A stretch of 64,000 nt of DNA from Variovorax paradoxus (GTDB lineage: Bacteria; Pseudomonadota; Gammaproteobacteria; Burkholderiales; Burkholderiaceae_C): positions 5,746,676 through 5,810,675 of the forward strand of contig NZ_CP123990.1 of assembly GCF_029919115.1 (NCBI RefSeq), given 5' to 3'. A program made the position numbers and the translations under genes. Every line of letters begins with the position of its first letter. Within the stretch, counting starts at the first letter, position 1. The notes beneath the pieces are model-generated. The model saw only the letters and a list, made by a program, of their open reading frames with translations. It was not told where the DNA came from and made no database searches. Below are positions 9,485 to 18,257 of the stretch, piece after piece.

Positions 9485-9498
9485 GTTTCACCACCTGG

Positions 9499-9516
9499 TT
9501 TAAACGAGTGTTCAAA
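9499..9516. promoter_or_regulatory. Putative TetR operator palindrome
   Basis: TTTAAACGAGTGTTCAAA has TTTrAAC and GTTyAAA half-sites around a 4-bp spacer. It lies about 15 bp upstream of the tetR-type gene, where autoregulatory TetR operators usually sit. Confidence 0.6.
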
Positions 9517-9599
9517 TCCTAGAAGCTCCAGCACCCCTTGTCAATCGCGCATTTCTTCGCTGCCCTGCAGGTACTTCCGGATGCAACATCGAGGCGGGC

Positions 9600-10095
9600 C
9601 TGTGCGCCGTGCAATCTCGCGCAACGGGTGCAGGGCACCTGGCGCAGCGGCGCGTCGAGATCCATCGTCACGGCCGAGGCGATGTCCGCTTCCAGCTTGC
9701 ACGGGTAGGCAGCGCGGATCGAGCCGAGTGCGCGTGTACTCGAGAGGTCGGTGAGGATTCCGCTGATCGACGTGGTGCTTTGCCTTGCATTTCGCAACGC
9801 GCGATCGTTGGGCTTGCCGCCGATCCCATGGCTCAGAAGATGCACACAGGCGCTGAGCGCGCCGAGCGGGCTGCGCTCGAGACCGCGCATCGCCAGAAAG
9901 GTGTTGCTCGAGTTGGCCCTGTGTTCCGAATCGAGCGCATCGCGTCTGCAAGGCTTGCGTCAATGCCTGCATTGAACCGGATCGCTTCCTCAAGGACGGA
10001 CCGACATCGTCTCTGCCGAGGAATCATGGCGCGCGCGAATGCCCACTCGACGAGGATCAGCTCGACGTTGTTGCTGATGAATCCGCTCGGGCGCG
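9600..10095 (-). pseudogene. Sensor histidine kinase remnant (N-terminal and HisKA part, frameshifted)
   Basis: Pieces of a kinase can be read on the reverse strand in changing frames. The first is SGFISNNVELILVEWAFAR, which resembles an RsbRD-type N-terminus. It is followed by EEAIRFNAGIDASLADAM. After a frame change comes FLAMRGLERSPLGALSACVHLLS, a HisKA-like segment in which the expected GHDLR around the phospho-acceptor is altered. RSTTSISGILTDL follows, then LEYTRTRL in another frame. No ATP-binding domain follows. The gene is therefore a decayed fragment. The identification rests on remembered family patterns and needs a translated search. Confidence 0.5.
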
Positions 10096-10263
10096 TCGCA
10101 GGGCTATGCGCTTTGCAGGAGAAGGTGGGCGCTGCACGGTTTGCCGCTTGTGCTTCGGAATGAAATAAAAGTTCCTTCGCCGGCCCGAATGCCCCACCAT
10201 GTGAAGCGAGAGCGGCTCCGAAGCGAGTTCCGGCAGCTCGCGATCGTCAAAAAGGTGGCAACG

Positions 10264-10584
10264 ATGACAACCCGGACGGGCCTAGGGGTGGCGGAAATTG
10301 GCATCGCGCCAGTGCGCAACCAGTGGCAGACGCGAATGCTCTCGGGTCCCACGTACGCCGACGGCATGAGCTACTCCGCCGACATTTATTGGGGAGCAGC
10401 TTTTCTGTGCCGACTGGTCGACGCAGGTCCGACCCGGACCGTCGTCCAGGCGCATGCCGCGCTTGGCGCGCGGGCAGTGATCTGGATCGCGAGTTACGAA
10501 AGCAGGCCAGGCAGAGTGCCGCTCCCGTGGATCGCGAGTGACGACGAGCCCTGGTACTCGTCGTCGGGCCTGGAACTGCCGTGA
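10264..10584 (+). CDS. Small conserved protein, copy A of a family found three times in the window
   Basis: The 106-residue protein has no function that I recognise. Its core reads YSADIYWGAAFLCRLVDAG, then ARAVIWIASYESR. The same pattern (ADI, FLCRLV or VCRLV, then WIxxY) is found in the gene at 14214-14486, and at the nucleotide level in the damaged copy at 33786-34010. ATG 10264 is preceded by AAGGTGG. The protein looks soluble, with no signal peptide or membrane segment. Repetition within one window suggests a lineage-specific multicopy family. Confidence 0.55.
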   Translation: MTTRTGLGVAEIGIAPVRNQWQTRMLSGPTYADGMSYSADIYWGAAFLCRLVDAGPTRTVVQAHAALGARAVIWIASYESRPGRVPLPWIASDDEPWYSSSGLELP

Positions 10585-10653
10585 GACTTCGTCTGAAGGG
10601 CATCGATCATGTGCGCAGGGTACGTGGTCCATCGCACGCTCGTGGCCCCGCCA

Positions 10654-10920
10654 TCACGACTCGCGCGCAGAGGACCCGTTGCCCTTCATGTCCGCGGGCA
10701 GCGCGCCCTGCAGGCCGTGCTCGGTCACGCCGATGGGATTCGACTTGCTGTTCAATGCGAGCGCCACTTCCGTATCGTCCGTCTCGGCGTACAGGATGAT
10801 CCCGACGGTCGGTGCGCCGTCGAGTCCGATCGCCACCGGCGCCTTGAGGACGCGGTGAAGGAAGTCGAGTGCGTCCCAGGACGCGGGGGCGGCGTCCTGA
10901 CCTACAGAATCGGCGGCCTG
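10654..10920 (-). CDS. Hypothetical protein, start not found (possibly damaged)
   Basis: The reverse frame reads like real protein: DALDFLHRVLKAPVAIGL followed by GIILYAETDDTEVALALNSK and a short hydrophilic tail. No good start codon lies between this stretch and the antisense gene at 10958, and a nearby ATG at 10928 is in a different frame. The gene may therefore have a 5' frameshift. No family is recognised. Confidence 0.35.
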   Translation of the reverse strand, partial: QAADSVGQDAAPASWDALDFLHRVLKAPVAIGLDGAPTVGIILYAETDDTEVALALNSKSNPIGVTEHGLQGALPADMKGNGSSARES

Positions 10921-10957
10921 CGCGGACCATCTTCCAAGGCAACACCGAGGAACCCTG

Positions 10958-11197
10958 ATGAAACAACCTGCGCAACCTGACCCATCTTCAACGCCCACCT
11001 CGGGGGGGCGGGCCACCTCCACCCACGACAAGCCTCAGCTTTCGCCCGTGAACATCGAACAGAACCGCCAGGTCGGTATCGACTCGCCAGCCAAGGGAAG
11101 CCGAATGGGACGTGAGGCCAACAAGCCGTCGGGCGATCCCGGCGAGCGAGGCGAGGAGGCCGACGCCCCGGCTGCGCCCCATTCGACATCGCGCTGA
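10958..11197 (+). CDS. Small hydrophilic hypothetical protein
   Basis: The 79-residue protein is rich in Pro, Ser, Gly and charged residues and probably disordered (MKQPAQPDPSSTPTSGG at the start). ATG 10958 is preceded by GAGGAA at suitable distance. No domain is recognised. It lies about 440 bp upstream of the DUF421 gene on the same strand. Confidence 0.5.
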   Translation: MKQPAQPDPSSTPTSGGRATSTHDKPQLSPVNIEQNRQVGIDSPAKGSRMGREANKPSGDPGERGEEADAPAAPHSTSR

Positions 11198-11641
11198 GTC
11201 CAGCTTCGACGTGGCCTCTTCCTGCAGCCGTGGCGCAGCGTCGGGAAGGTCAGTCGCCAACGCATGGCGGTGGCGGCTATCGGTTTGCCCCGCGTCCGCC
11301 GCATACGGGGCACTCCGCTCGCCGTGCTTTCGCAAAGTCCCTCCACCCGGGCCTGCGACAGGCTCGGGGCCGCGGCGCGGGGAGCAACCCGACGGCCGAC
11401 GCGGTCTCGCCGATGGTTCCCGCGTGGCAACGTGAGGGCAGCGGTCGTCTTCTTGAAGTGCGGCCCGGATGCGGGGCTCCATATCCTTGCGCATCCTGCC
11501 TGCCGTCGCAGTGGACCTGCTCGCCGAATGACCTTCCGAGACTGCGTTGCGCGCGGCGAGGCGGCGTTCGCGATCTCGCGAAGCCCGCTCCGACTTGTTG
11601 TCATGAGGGCCCTGCATCGGCCCTGATCTGAAAGGCATGCG
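11198..11641. other. Gene-poor stretch
   Basis: Open frames exist on both strands but none has a credible start, domain or protein-like composition. I see no repeat or RNA signature. It presumably carries the promoter of the DUF421 gene. Confidence 0.5.
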
Positions 11642-12172
11642 ATGAATGACATCCTCCATCTTTTCGCGCGCGAGTATCCGGTGTGGCACATGGTCCTGCG
11701 CGGGACCGTTGTCTACTGGTTCCTGCTGTTGGTGTTTCGTTTCATTCTTCGGCGCGACATCGGCTCCATGGGCGTCGCAGACCTGCTGTTCGTCGTGCTG
11801 GTCGCGGATGCCTCGAGCAACGCCATGCAGGGCGAGTACAAGTCCATCAACGATGGCCTGGTGCTGCTGTCGACCTTGATCTTCTGGAACTTCGCGCTCG
11901 ACTGGCTGAGCTACCGGTTCGAGCCCGTCTCTCGCTTACTGGAGCCTGTGCCCGAGGTCTTGATTCGCCATGGCCGAGTGAACAGGCGCGCCCTGCGGCG
12001 CGAGATGATCTCCACAGACGAACTGCTCAGCAAGCTGCGGGAACAAGGCGTCGAATCGATCGATGCGGTGAGGATCGCGAGGCTGGAGCCCGACGGGCAG
12101 CTCAGCGTCTTCAAAAGAGACGGCGGTGAAACCAAGCCGCCGGCCGATCCAGGCGACGCAGCCCGCCCCTAG
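11642..12172 (+). CDS. DUF421 (YetF/YcaP-like) membrane protein
   Basis: In this 176-residue protein, residues about 15-100 hold the transmembrane part (VVYWFLLLVFRFILRR, then DLLFVVLVADASSNAM and LLSTLIFWNFALDWL). A cytoplasmic DUF421 domain follows, with the typical PEVLIRHGRVNRRALRREMIS and DELLSKLREQGVESIDAVRIARLEPDGQ. Members are widespread small inner-membrane proteins of unknown biochemical role, in Bacillus linked to stress and spore traits. Length is normal for the short form. The short C-terminal tail is rich in Pro and Gly. ATG 11642 lies shortly after AAAGG. The neighbours are small hypotheticals and decayed genes. Confidence 0.88.
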   Translation: MNDILHLFAREYPVWHMVLRGTVVYWFLLLVFRFILRRDIGSMGVADLLFVVLVADASSNAMQGEYKSINDGLVLLSTLIFWNFALDWLSYRFEPVSRLLEPVPEVLIRHGRVNRRALRREMISTDELLSKLREQGVESIDAVRIARLEPDGQLSVFKRDGGETKPPADPGDAARP

Positions 12173-12722
12173 GTTTTGCGCCGGCCGGCTCCGCATGCGC
12201 GTAAGCGTGTGTCTCGGGGCAAGCGAACGCCGCGTGACGATGCGCGTTCCCTCGGTTCAACCAGGAGGGGCGCTTGAACGCCAGAGGCGAGATCTGCGCC
12301 GCGAGCTTGGAGGGCAGCGGGTCCGAGACGGGATGCCGATCAACGAGCGCCGCAACAGCCGCCTTCACTTCGCGCATTGCAAGCAGCGCTCGCTCCGCAT
12401 TTCCTTTTCGGCTCGGACCAGCGATGACACATCAGCGTTTGATGGCATCGCGCCTCGAATCTCTAGTGCGCGGGATGCTTCACAAGCCGGCATTTCCCAA
12501 GGTCGCTGGAGCACGCACTCCGTTGCCGGTTCGCCACCCAATCATCGCCAGCGCTGATGCACTCCGGTGCGCGGCATCCGGAAGGGCGGGCGAAGGGTGA
12601 GCGCGACGAGCGGACGCCGCGTCCCATGCGAGCAAATCGACGGCTGACGCGCTGAAACGTCGATCAAGGCAATGCCACGCGGAGGCCGTACTGAATCCAC
12701 GACTGTCCTGACCGAGACCGCA
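12173..12722. other. Gene-poor stretch
   Basis: No reading frame here is convincing. The reverse frame near 12111-12377 has some protein-like sequence at its beginning (MREVKAAVAALVDRHPVSD) but resembles no family I know. Confidence 0.45.
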
Positions 12723-13315
12723 TCAGTCCAGCGTGTCGAAGAGACGGAAAATCCACGATAGCTGGTAGACCAGCATGGCGCAGACAAACAACCTGTGGAA
12801 GTGCCGGTTGACCGTGGCTGCCGCGACCACGCAGAGCACCACAAGAACGGGGTGCGGATCAGGTATTCCGGTGCAAAGCGCGCGAAGTGCGCCTCTCCCT
12901 TGATCAGGGTGTCGACCACATCCAGCATAAAGGTCGCGGCGAGCAGACCGAAGAACCATGCGCGGCGGGCATAGAAATAGTCTTCATAGCTCTCATAGTC
13001 CCGCATGCTGTCGGGAAAGAGCAAGGCGCACAGCAGGAACAGCACAACGGCATAGCTGACGATGAACGCATAGGTCCCGAAAGTCCAGGTCTGGATCTGG
13101 AAGAGGCCGAACTCCCACCACCAGAAATGCACCAGCGCCAACAGCACGGAACCGACCCAGGCGAGGTGGACGGCGTACAGCCGGAAGTGGGTCGGGTGCT
13201 GCACGATGCGTGCGACCCCCGACAGCAGACGGGTCAGGCCGAGACCGATGACCATGCCCATGACCACGCGTATGTGCGGGAAGATGTCATGTGCGGAGAG
13301 AACTTGTTGTTGCAT
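12723..13315 (-). pseudogene. Hypothetical integral membrane protein with one frameshift
   Basis: From the start, the reverse strand encodes a multi-helix membrane protein: GMVIGLGLTRLLSGVARIV, then LAWVGSVLLALVHFWWWEF, FIVSYAVVLFLLCALLF and FFGLLAATFMLDVV. After EYLIR the frame is lost. One base away it continues naturally as HPVLVVLCVVAAATVNR and ends SWIFRLFDTLD followed by a stop. A single-base deletion around 12850-12857 therefore breaks a protein of about 197 residues. It could be genuine decay or a sequencing error in a GC-rich run. No family name is recognised. Confidence 0.7.
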
Positions 13316-13789
13316 CAGGGGCGGTAATTCTGATCAATTCTGCTGGTCGTCACCGAAGAACTCTGGGTTCCTGGCGCGCTGCTCATGGTCCATGCCCCAC
13401 TGTAGCGTCTCGACCATCCAAAGTGCGGCATACCCGCTTTGCGACGGGTCTCTCGATCGCGCGGAGAAAGCCGCCGTCTGCGTCGGTGGCGGCCCAATCT
13501 GGCTGAAGATGTGAGGCCATTGCCTTTGCAGCCACCGCGACGGCGGCGCGCGGCCTACACTGCCTGCATGACCACCACCGTTGTTTGCATTCACGTTGCT
13601 TTGGCTGCGCTGCTTCTCGCGGGAACCTACGCGCGCGCCGCCGCAAAGAATGTGCGCCCTCAGCTGGCGCCCGTCCATTCCTAAGTCCAGCGGGCCGCTC
13701 TTTTTCGCTTGGGGCGCCCCGTCGCCCTCCACGCGCCGGCCTCGCGCAGCAGCGGCGGCCATCCCACCGCGCGGTGCTCGCAGTCGATG
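13316..13789. other. Gene-poor stretch
   Basis: No convincing gene. A 38-codon frame at 13568-13684 on the plus strand begins with a hydrophobic, signal-like stretch but has no recognisable ribosome-binding site and is not called. Confidence 0.4.
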
Positions 13790-13931
13790 ACGTGTGCGTC
13801 AAGTGCACGCAAAGATCCACAGCAAGCGCCTGCCCACCGGTTTCGACTTCTCCCCCCGGGATGTCTTTGGGCTCCGCGACGCGAACGAGGAGGGCCTCGT
13901 GCTGCAGGCGCATCAGGAACGAGAGCGGCAT
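13790..13931 (-). pseudogene. Remnant of the small protein family represented intact at 33493-33768
   Basis: The reverse strand begins MPLSFLMRLQHEALLVRVA, which aligns to MSLLFLMRLQHVQLPVRVA of the gene at 33493. After about 20 residues the similarity fades and the frame runs on into unrelated sequence. It is best read as a decayed copy. A member of the other repeated family lies close by here (14214-14486), just as at 33.5-34 kb. Confidence 0.45.
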
Positions 13932-14213
13932 CGGACCATGCGGCGGTCCCGCGCTCGGGTTGTTCGGGCCGGGCACAGTCTGAATGGTTGCGCCGGCTGC
14001 AGGATTCAATGTCAGGGCGCGGCTTCTTTGTAAGGCACCTGGCCGGGCAATGCGCCGTGCCTGCCAACGACGGATGGGTGTGCAGCGCGACAGTCGCGGC
14101 CGCCGGCCCATGCACCGTTGCCGGTCTGGCCCGGCAGCAGCAAAAGGTCATCGCGGTGAAGCCAGACTTGGCGCCGTGCCGCACCTCACCGAGCGCTGGC
14201 AGAGGCTTCCCTG

Positions 14214-14486
14214 CTAAGGATCCAGGGGGGCGAACACGGTGGTGCCCGTATGCGGCCGCGACAGGTACTCGTCGATCCAATGCCGTGCCTTGACGGCCAG
14301 CAGGCGGCGTGCCTCATCCTCCGATTGCACGCCAGCGACGACAAGGCGGCAGACATTTTTACGCGCGCATTGGATGTCGGCGAAGTAGAAGGCGCTGTCT
14401 CCTTGGCCTTCCAGACCCACGGCCATGGTCCAGTCCGCAGGCGCGAGCGGGCCCCCGACCTTTTCGTCCGGCGGATAGAGATTCAT
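14214..14486 (-). CDS. Small conserved protein, copy B of the three-copy family
   Basis: The 90-residue protein has core FYFADIQCARKNVCRLVVAG followed by AVKARHWIDEYLSRP. It aligns with copy A (ADI, CRLV, then WIxxYxSR). ATG 14486 is preceded by a purine-rich GAGCGAGGAC site; the frame continues upstream to other possible starts but those residues look non-native. No signal peptide or membrane segment is seen. Function unknown. Confidence 0.55.
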   Translation of the reverse strand: MNLYPPDEKVGGPLAPADWTMAVGLEGQGDSAFYFADIQCARKNVCRLVVAGVQSEDEARRLLAVKARHWIDEYLSRPHTGTTVFAPLDP

Positions 14487-14737
14487 TGCTGTCCTCGCTC
14501 CATGTCGTTTTGTCCGGTGAGCGCATGCCGCCACCGGTGGACCCATTGTTACGCACATCAGGGCAGCTCCGCATCCGGGGGCGCCTCAATGGTCAACAGA
14601 GGCGTCTCGTCGTCCTTGCCGGATTCAGGACCTTTGCCGACAGGAAGTGAGCGCCGAACGATCTAGGGTTGTCCGCATCGAACCACGTCCCCGAGGCGGT
14701 TGCTGGCGGCGTCGACTTCTCTCCACCAAAAATAGCA

Positions 14738-15112
14738 ATGGGCAAAGGCACCTATGAGCGCAGCATCCGCCACAGGAGCGACTTCGCGAAAGCGACTTCG
14801 CCCACATCGGTCAAGGAACAGATGACGAAGTGGGATGCCGATATTGCGCTGGCGATGGAATCGCTCGAAGCTGCCGCACAGGGCATCGCCTTGAGCATTG
14901 CCGAATTTGCGGAATCGTCGAGCCCCGGAGCGACGGCGCTGAGGCTGCCCGCTGTTTCGTGGCGCAACCGCAGTTTCCCGAAAGAGTTCGGATTGGCCGC
15001 GGACATCGACCGTGTGGTTTATCGCCTGAAGTTGCTGCAGGCCGCAGTGGACAAGGCCACCCGTCGCCAGCGCCGGCGCCCTGTGGCTACGGCCCGCAAA
15101 CCGGCCGCCTAG
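14738..15112 (+). CDS. Hypothetical protein
   Basis: The 124-residue protein is helical and rich in Ala, with a basic C-terminus (DKATRRQRRRPVATARKP). The middle, WDADIALAMESLEAAAQGIAL, looks amphipathic. The frame is open 69 bp further upstream to a TTG, but ATG 14738 is the likelier start. No family is recognised, and it has no clear operon partner. Confidence 0.45.
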   Translation: MGKGTYERSIRHRSDFAKATSPTSVKEQMTKWDADIALAMESLEAAAQGIALSIAEFAESSSPGATALRLPAVSWRNRSFPKEFGLAADIDRVVYRLKLLQAAVDKATRRQRRRPVATARKPAA

Positions 15113-15464
15113 GCGCAGGAGCTCTGCCAAACAACAAAGCCTCCAGGCTTTGGGCACTGCAGGCCTTGAAGGGTCTTCTCGACAGGGAGTGTCCGGTGCG
15201 CACTCGCATGCGCCGCCGCCGAGGAAACGCTGCCGGTCCTGTTGAGACCGGTGACGTGATCTTTGTGGAAGGCGCCTGCGTGCGCAAGCGCGGTGGGGTA
15301 GCCAGGCGCGCTCTTCCGTAGGGAAAAAAGATGCTGGAAATGCAACAGGGCGACCGTCCCGAGTGCATCGCTGGCATCTGCTTCAGATGGCCAGATCGAC
15401 TGACCCGGGCGCTGCTGTCGGGTCCAGAGTGGCGCCATGGCCAATGGGGGACCGCTGTCGGCCC
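15113..15464. other. Gene-poor stretch before the DNA-ligase remnant
   Basis: Nothing recognisable was seen on either strand. Small frames overlap each other without ribosome-binding sites. Confidence 0.4.
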
Positions 15465-15904
15465 ATGCGCCTCGACGAGCGCCTGCTCGACCTCGCGGAG
15501 CCGGGAGCGGTCTATGCGTTGAAGATGGACGGCTACCGCATCCTGGCCGAGTTCGATGGCGCCATGCAGCTGCGCACGCGCCTTGGCACCGATGCCACCA
15601 CCTGGTTTCCGGAGATCACGCACAGCCTGGGCAAGCACAGAAGCGGTCAGTGCGTGGTGGACGGCGAGGCGTACGTGTTCGACGAGGTGGGTCGCAGCGG
15701 GATCGACCAGTTGCGGGATCGCGGCATCCGCGGTAGCTATCCCCGGCGGCCCGAACGTCGTCTACAGTGCCTTCCATCTGCGGATACACCGCGGCGTCGA
15801 TCTCACGCAGCAGCCACTGCAAGCGCAAGGCCGCACTCGCCGGGGTTTTCAAAGAATCCGCGGCCGTACCTCATGTATGTCGACCCACTCGGAATGGGCG
15901 CTGT
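15465..15904 (+). pseudogene. ATP-dependent DNA ligase (LigD-type ligase domain) fragment with frameshifts
   Basis: The start MRLDERLLDL leads into the adenylation motif YALKMDGYRILAEFDG (KxDG lysine kept) and then CVVDGEAYVFDEVGRS, the usual motif III region. The reading frame then changes at least twice: GGPNVVYSAFHLRIHRGVDL in one frame, RKAALAGVFKE in another, and PYLMYVDPLGMGAVQL back in the first. The gene stops where the GGDEF-EAL gene on the opposite strand ends, so the rest of the ligase is missing. In bacteria such ligases serve non-homologous end joining with Ku; no Ku gene is in the window. Confidence 0.75.
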
Positions 15905-18088
15905 TCAACTCTCCACGGACATCGGGGTTCCTCGGAAACTGGCATGTTCGATCAACGCGGGCAGTTCGGTGGGCGGCACCGGCGGGCTGAACAGGTAGCC
16001 CTGCATTTCGTCGCAGCCATGGGCGCGCAGGAATTCCAGCTGTTCCTCGGTTTCGACGCCTTCGGCGATGACCTTGAGATTGAGCTCATGCCCCAGTGAA
16101 ATGATGGCCTTGGCGATGGCTTTGTCCTCTTCGTCGCCGGGAATGTCGCGCACGAAGGCGCGGTCGATCTTCAGCCTGGCAATCGGAAAGCGCTTGAGCG
16201 CACTCAGGCTTGAGTAGCCGGTTCCGAAATCGTCGATCGAGAACTGCACGCCCGTCGCGCGCAGGGCCTGCATCGACTCCAGGGCCTTCTCCAGGTCTTC
16301 CATGACCATGCTTTCGGTCAGCTCCAGTTCAAGAAAACGGGCCTCGAGCCCGCTGTCCTTGAGCGCCCGCGCGATCTGTTCGATCAAGGTCCGCTCCTTG
16401 AACTGCCGGGCGGACACATTGACAGAGACGCTGAAGGCGGGCAACCCGGCCTCCTGCCAGGCCTTGTTCTGGAAGCAGGCGGTGCGCAGCACCCATTCGC
16501 CGATGGGAACGATGAGGCCGGTCTCTTCTGCCAGCGGAATGAATTGCACCGGAGAGACCAGGCCCTGCTCAGGATGCTGCCATCGGACCAATGCCTCGAC
16601 ACCTGTCACTCGGCCCGATCCCATCTCCACCTGAGGCTGATACACGAGGTAGAGCTCGCCGCGCGCAACGGCATGGCGCAAACCCTCCCGCATCGAGAGC
16701 TTGTCGCGCGTCGCGCGGTTCATCTCCTCCGCATAGAACTGGAAATTGTTCCGGCCTGACGACTTGGCGCGGTACATGGCAGCTTCGGCGTTCATGAGCA
16801 ACGCGTCGGCGTCGGCCCCGTCTGCAGGATAGGTGGCCACCCCGAGGCTGCCGGTGACCTGGACCTCGTGGCCATCGACCTGGACCGGGCGGGCAATGTC
16901 GTCGAGCAACCGCTGCAAGGCCTGCGCGACTTGCGTCCCGTTGCCGGGCTGGTCGTACAAAATGATCACGAATTCGTCGCCGCTCGTCCGCACGACCGTG
17001 TCCACGCTGCGCAGGCACTCGCTCATCCGCCCTGCCATGATCTTCAGCAATTCGTCCCCCGCCCTATGGCTCAAGCTGTCGTTGACCAGCTTGAAGCCGT
17101 CGAGGTTGATAAACACCACGGTCATCAGCCGTCCATATCTGTCGGCATACGAAATGGCCTGCCTGAGACGGTCTTCCAGCAGCACCCGGTTCGGAAGCCC
17201 CGTCAATTCATCGTGCGTGGCCTGGTGCTTCAGGTGGTCGGCGCTGCCCTGCAGGAGCACCTCGGAATTCTCGATCGCCTCGGCCATCTGGTTCATCGCG
17301 CTCGCGAGGACGCCGAATTCATCCGTGCGGCCTTGCGGCACTCTCGCATTGAAGTCTCCCGCGCCGACGCGCCGGGAAAAATCGATGAGCTGCTCGATGG
17401 AACCCATGATGCGATGAGAGATGACCCGCGCGGCCACCATGCCCAGAAGGGCAGCCAGGGCGACCAACGCAACGGCGGCCCATCGCGAGAATGCGGCTGC
17501 GCGTTCGACGTCGCGGCGCGTTTGAAAGGCCTGCCGGGTCGCAGCGGCATGCAAGGTCTCGACCGAGGACTCGATGCCAGCAGCCGCGGCGGCATGGGCT
17601 TGGCGGAACCCCTGTGTCGAACCTGGCGACCCCTCCTTGCGATCCTGCGCGAGGAACGCGAGAAATCCGCTCTCGTATTGCTGGATCTGGGTCTCGATCT
17701 GGTCGACCTCACTTTTTAGCAGCGGGTCGCTCGAGAGGTCACGAAGACTGGCGAGATCTGCCCTCATGTCCCGCAGATGATTCCTCAAGGCCGGCAGCAA
17801 CTGCGCGCTCGCCTGCGCCATCCCAAGCTGCTCCATCGACAGCAGGAGGTCCCTCTCCGCGTCGCGCGCCTTGTACATCGCAAGCGAACTGCGCAGGCTC
17901 AACTCCACCATCCGGTTGTCACGGTCCAGCAGCTTCTCGATGGCAGTTGCGGAGCGCTGTTCGCCGAGATGGAAAGCGATGCCCAACGCGAGCATCAGCG
18001 CGATGACGACGCCGAAGCCGAGTGCGATCTCCGCCCGCAGGCTGGGCGATCTTCTCGACGATGGAGAGTCGGCCAAGAATTTTCTCAA
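15905..18088 (-). CDS. Membrane HAMP-GGDEF-EAL c-di-GMP signalling protein
   Basis: The 727-residue protein has an N-terminal membrane anchor (about 22-42), a periplasmic four-helix-type sensor region, a second membrane segment (about 206-226) and a HAMP linker. A GGDEF domain follows near 300-450 and an EAL domain near 465-715. The cyclase signature reads SGDEF instead of GGDEF. The EAL side keeps EALVRW, DDFGTGYSSL and EGVETEEQL, so phosphodiesterase activity is likely and cyclase activity doubtful (inference). The gene follows the REC-PAS-GGDEF-EAL gene on the same strand after a gap of about 170 bp, suggesting a shared c-di-GMP module. Confidence 0.93.
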   Translation of the reverse strand: MRKFLADSPSSRRSPSLRAEIALGFGVVIALMLALGIAFHLGEQRSATAIEKLLDRDNRMVELSLRSSLAMYKARDAERDLLLSMEQLGMAQASAQLLPALRNHLRDMRADLASLRDLSSDPLLKSEVDQIETQIQQYESGFLAFLAQDRKEGSPGSTQGFRQAHAAAAAGIESSVETLHAAATRQAFQTRRDVERAAAFSRWAAVALVALAALLGMVAARVISHRIMGSIEQLIDFSRRVGAGDFNARVPQGRTDEFGVLASAMNQMAEAIENSEVLLQGSADHLKHQATHDELTGLPNRVLLEDRLRQAISYADRYGRLMTVVFINLDGFKLVNDSLSHRAGDELLKIMAGRMSECLRSVDTVVRTSGDEFVIILYDQPGNGTQVAQALQRLLDDIARPVQVDGHEVQVTGSLGVATYPADGADADALLMNAEAAMYRAKSSGRNNFQFYAEEMNRATRDKLSMREGLRHAVARGELYLVYQPQVEMGSGRVTGVEALVRWQHPEQGLVSPVQFIPLAEETGLIVPIGEWVLRTACFQNKAWQEAGLPAFSVSVNVSARQFKERTLIEQIARALKDSGLEARFLELELTESMVMEDLEKALESMQALRATGVQFSIDDFGTGYSSLSALKRFPIARLKIDRAFVRDIPGDEEDKAIAKAIISLGHELNLKVIAEGVETEEQLEFLRAHGCDEMQGYLFSPPVPPTELPALIEHASFRGTPMSVES

Positions 18089-18257
18089 TCGCAGCAGCCC
18101 CGCCGGCGCTCACTGGAGGGATGTTTGCCGATTGCGACGAAAGGTCCCCCCAGAAGGGGCGGTTGCGTGAGCAGCGCGGCAACAACCGGCGACAGTCCAA
18201 CAGTACCGCTGCGCGCTGCGAAGCGCCACGTCGCAAGACGCTCCGGGAATGACTTTT

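Noticed and set aside
13568..13684. 38-codon signal-like peptide
   Set aside because: No clear ribosome-binding site, no conservation known; too short to support.
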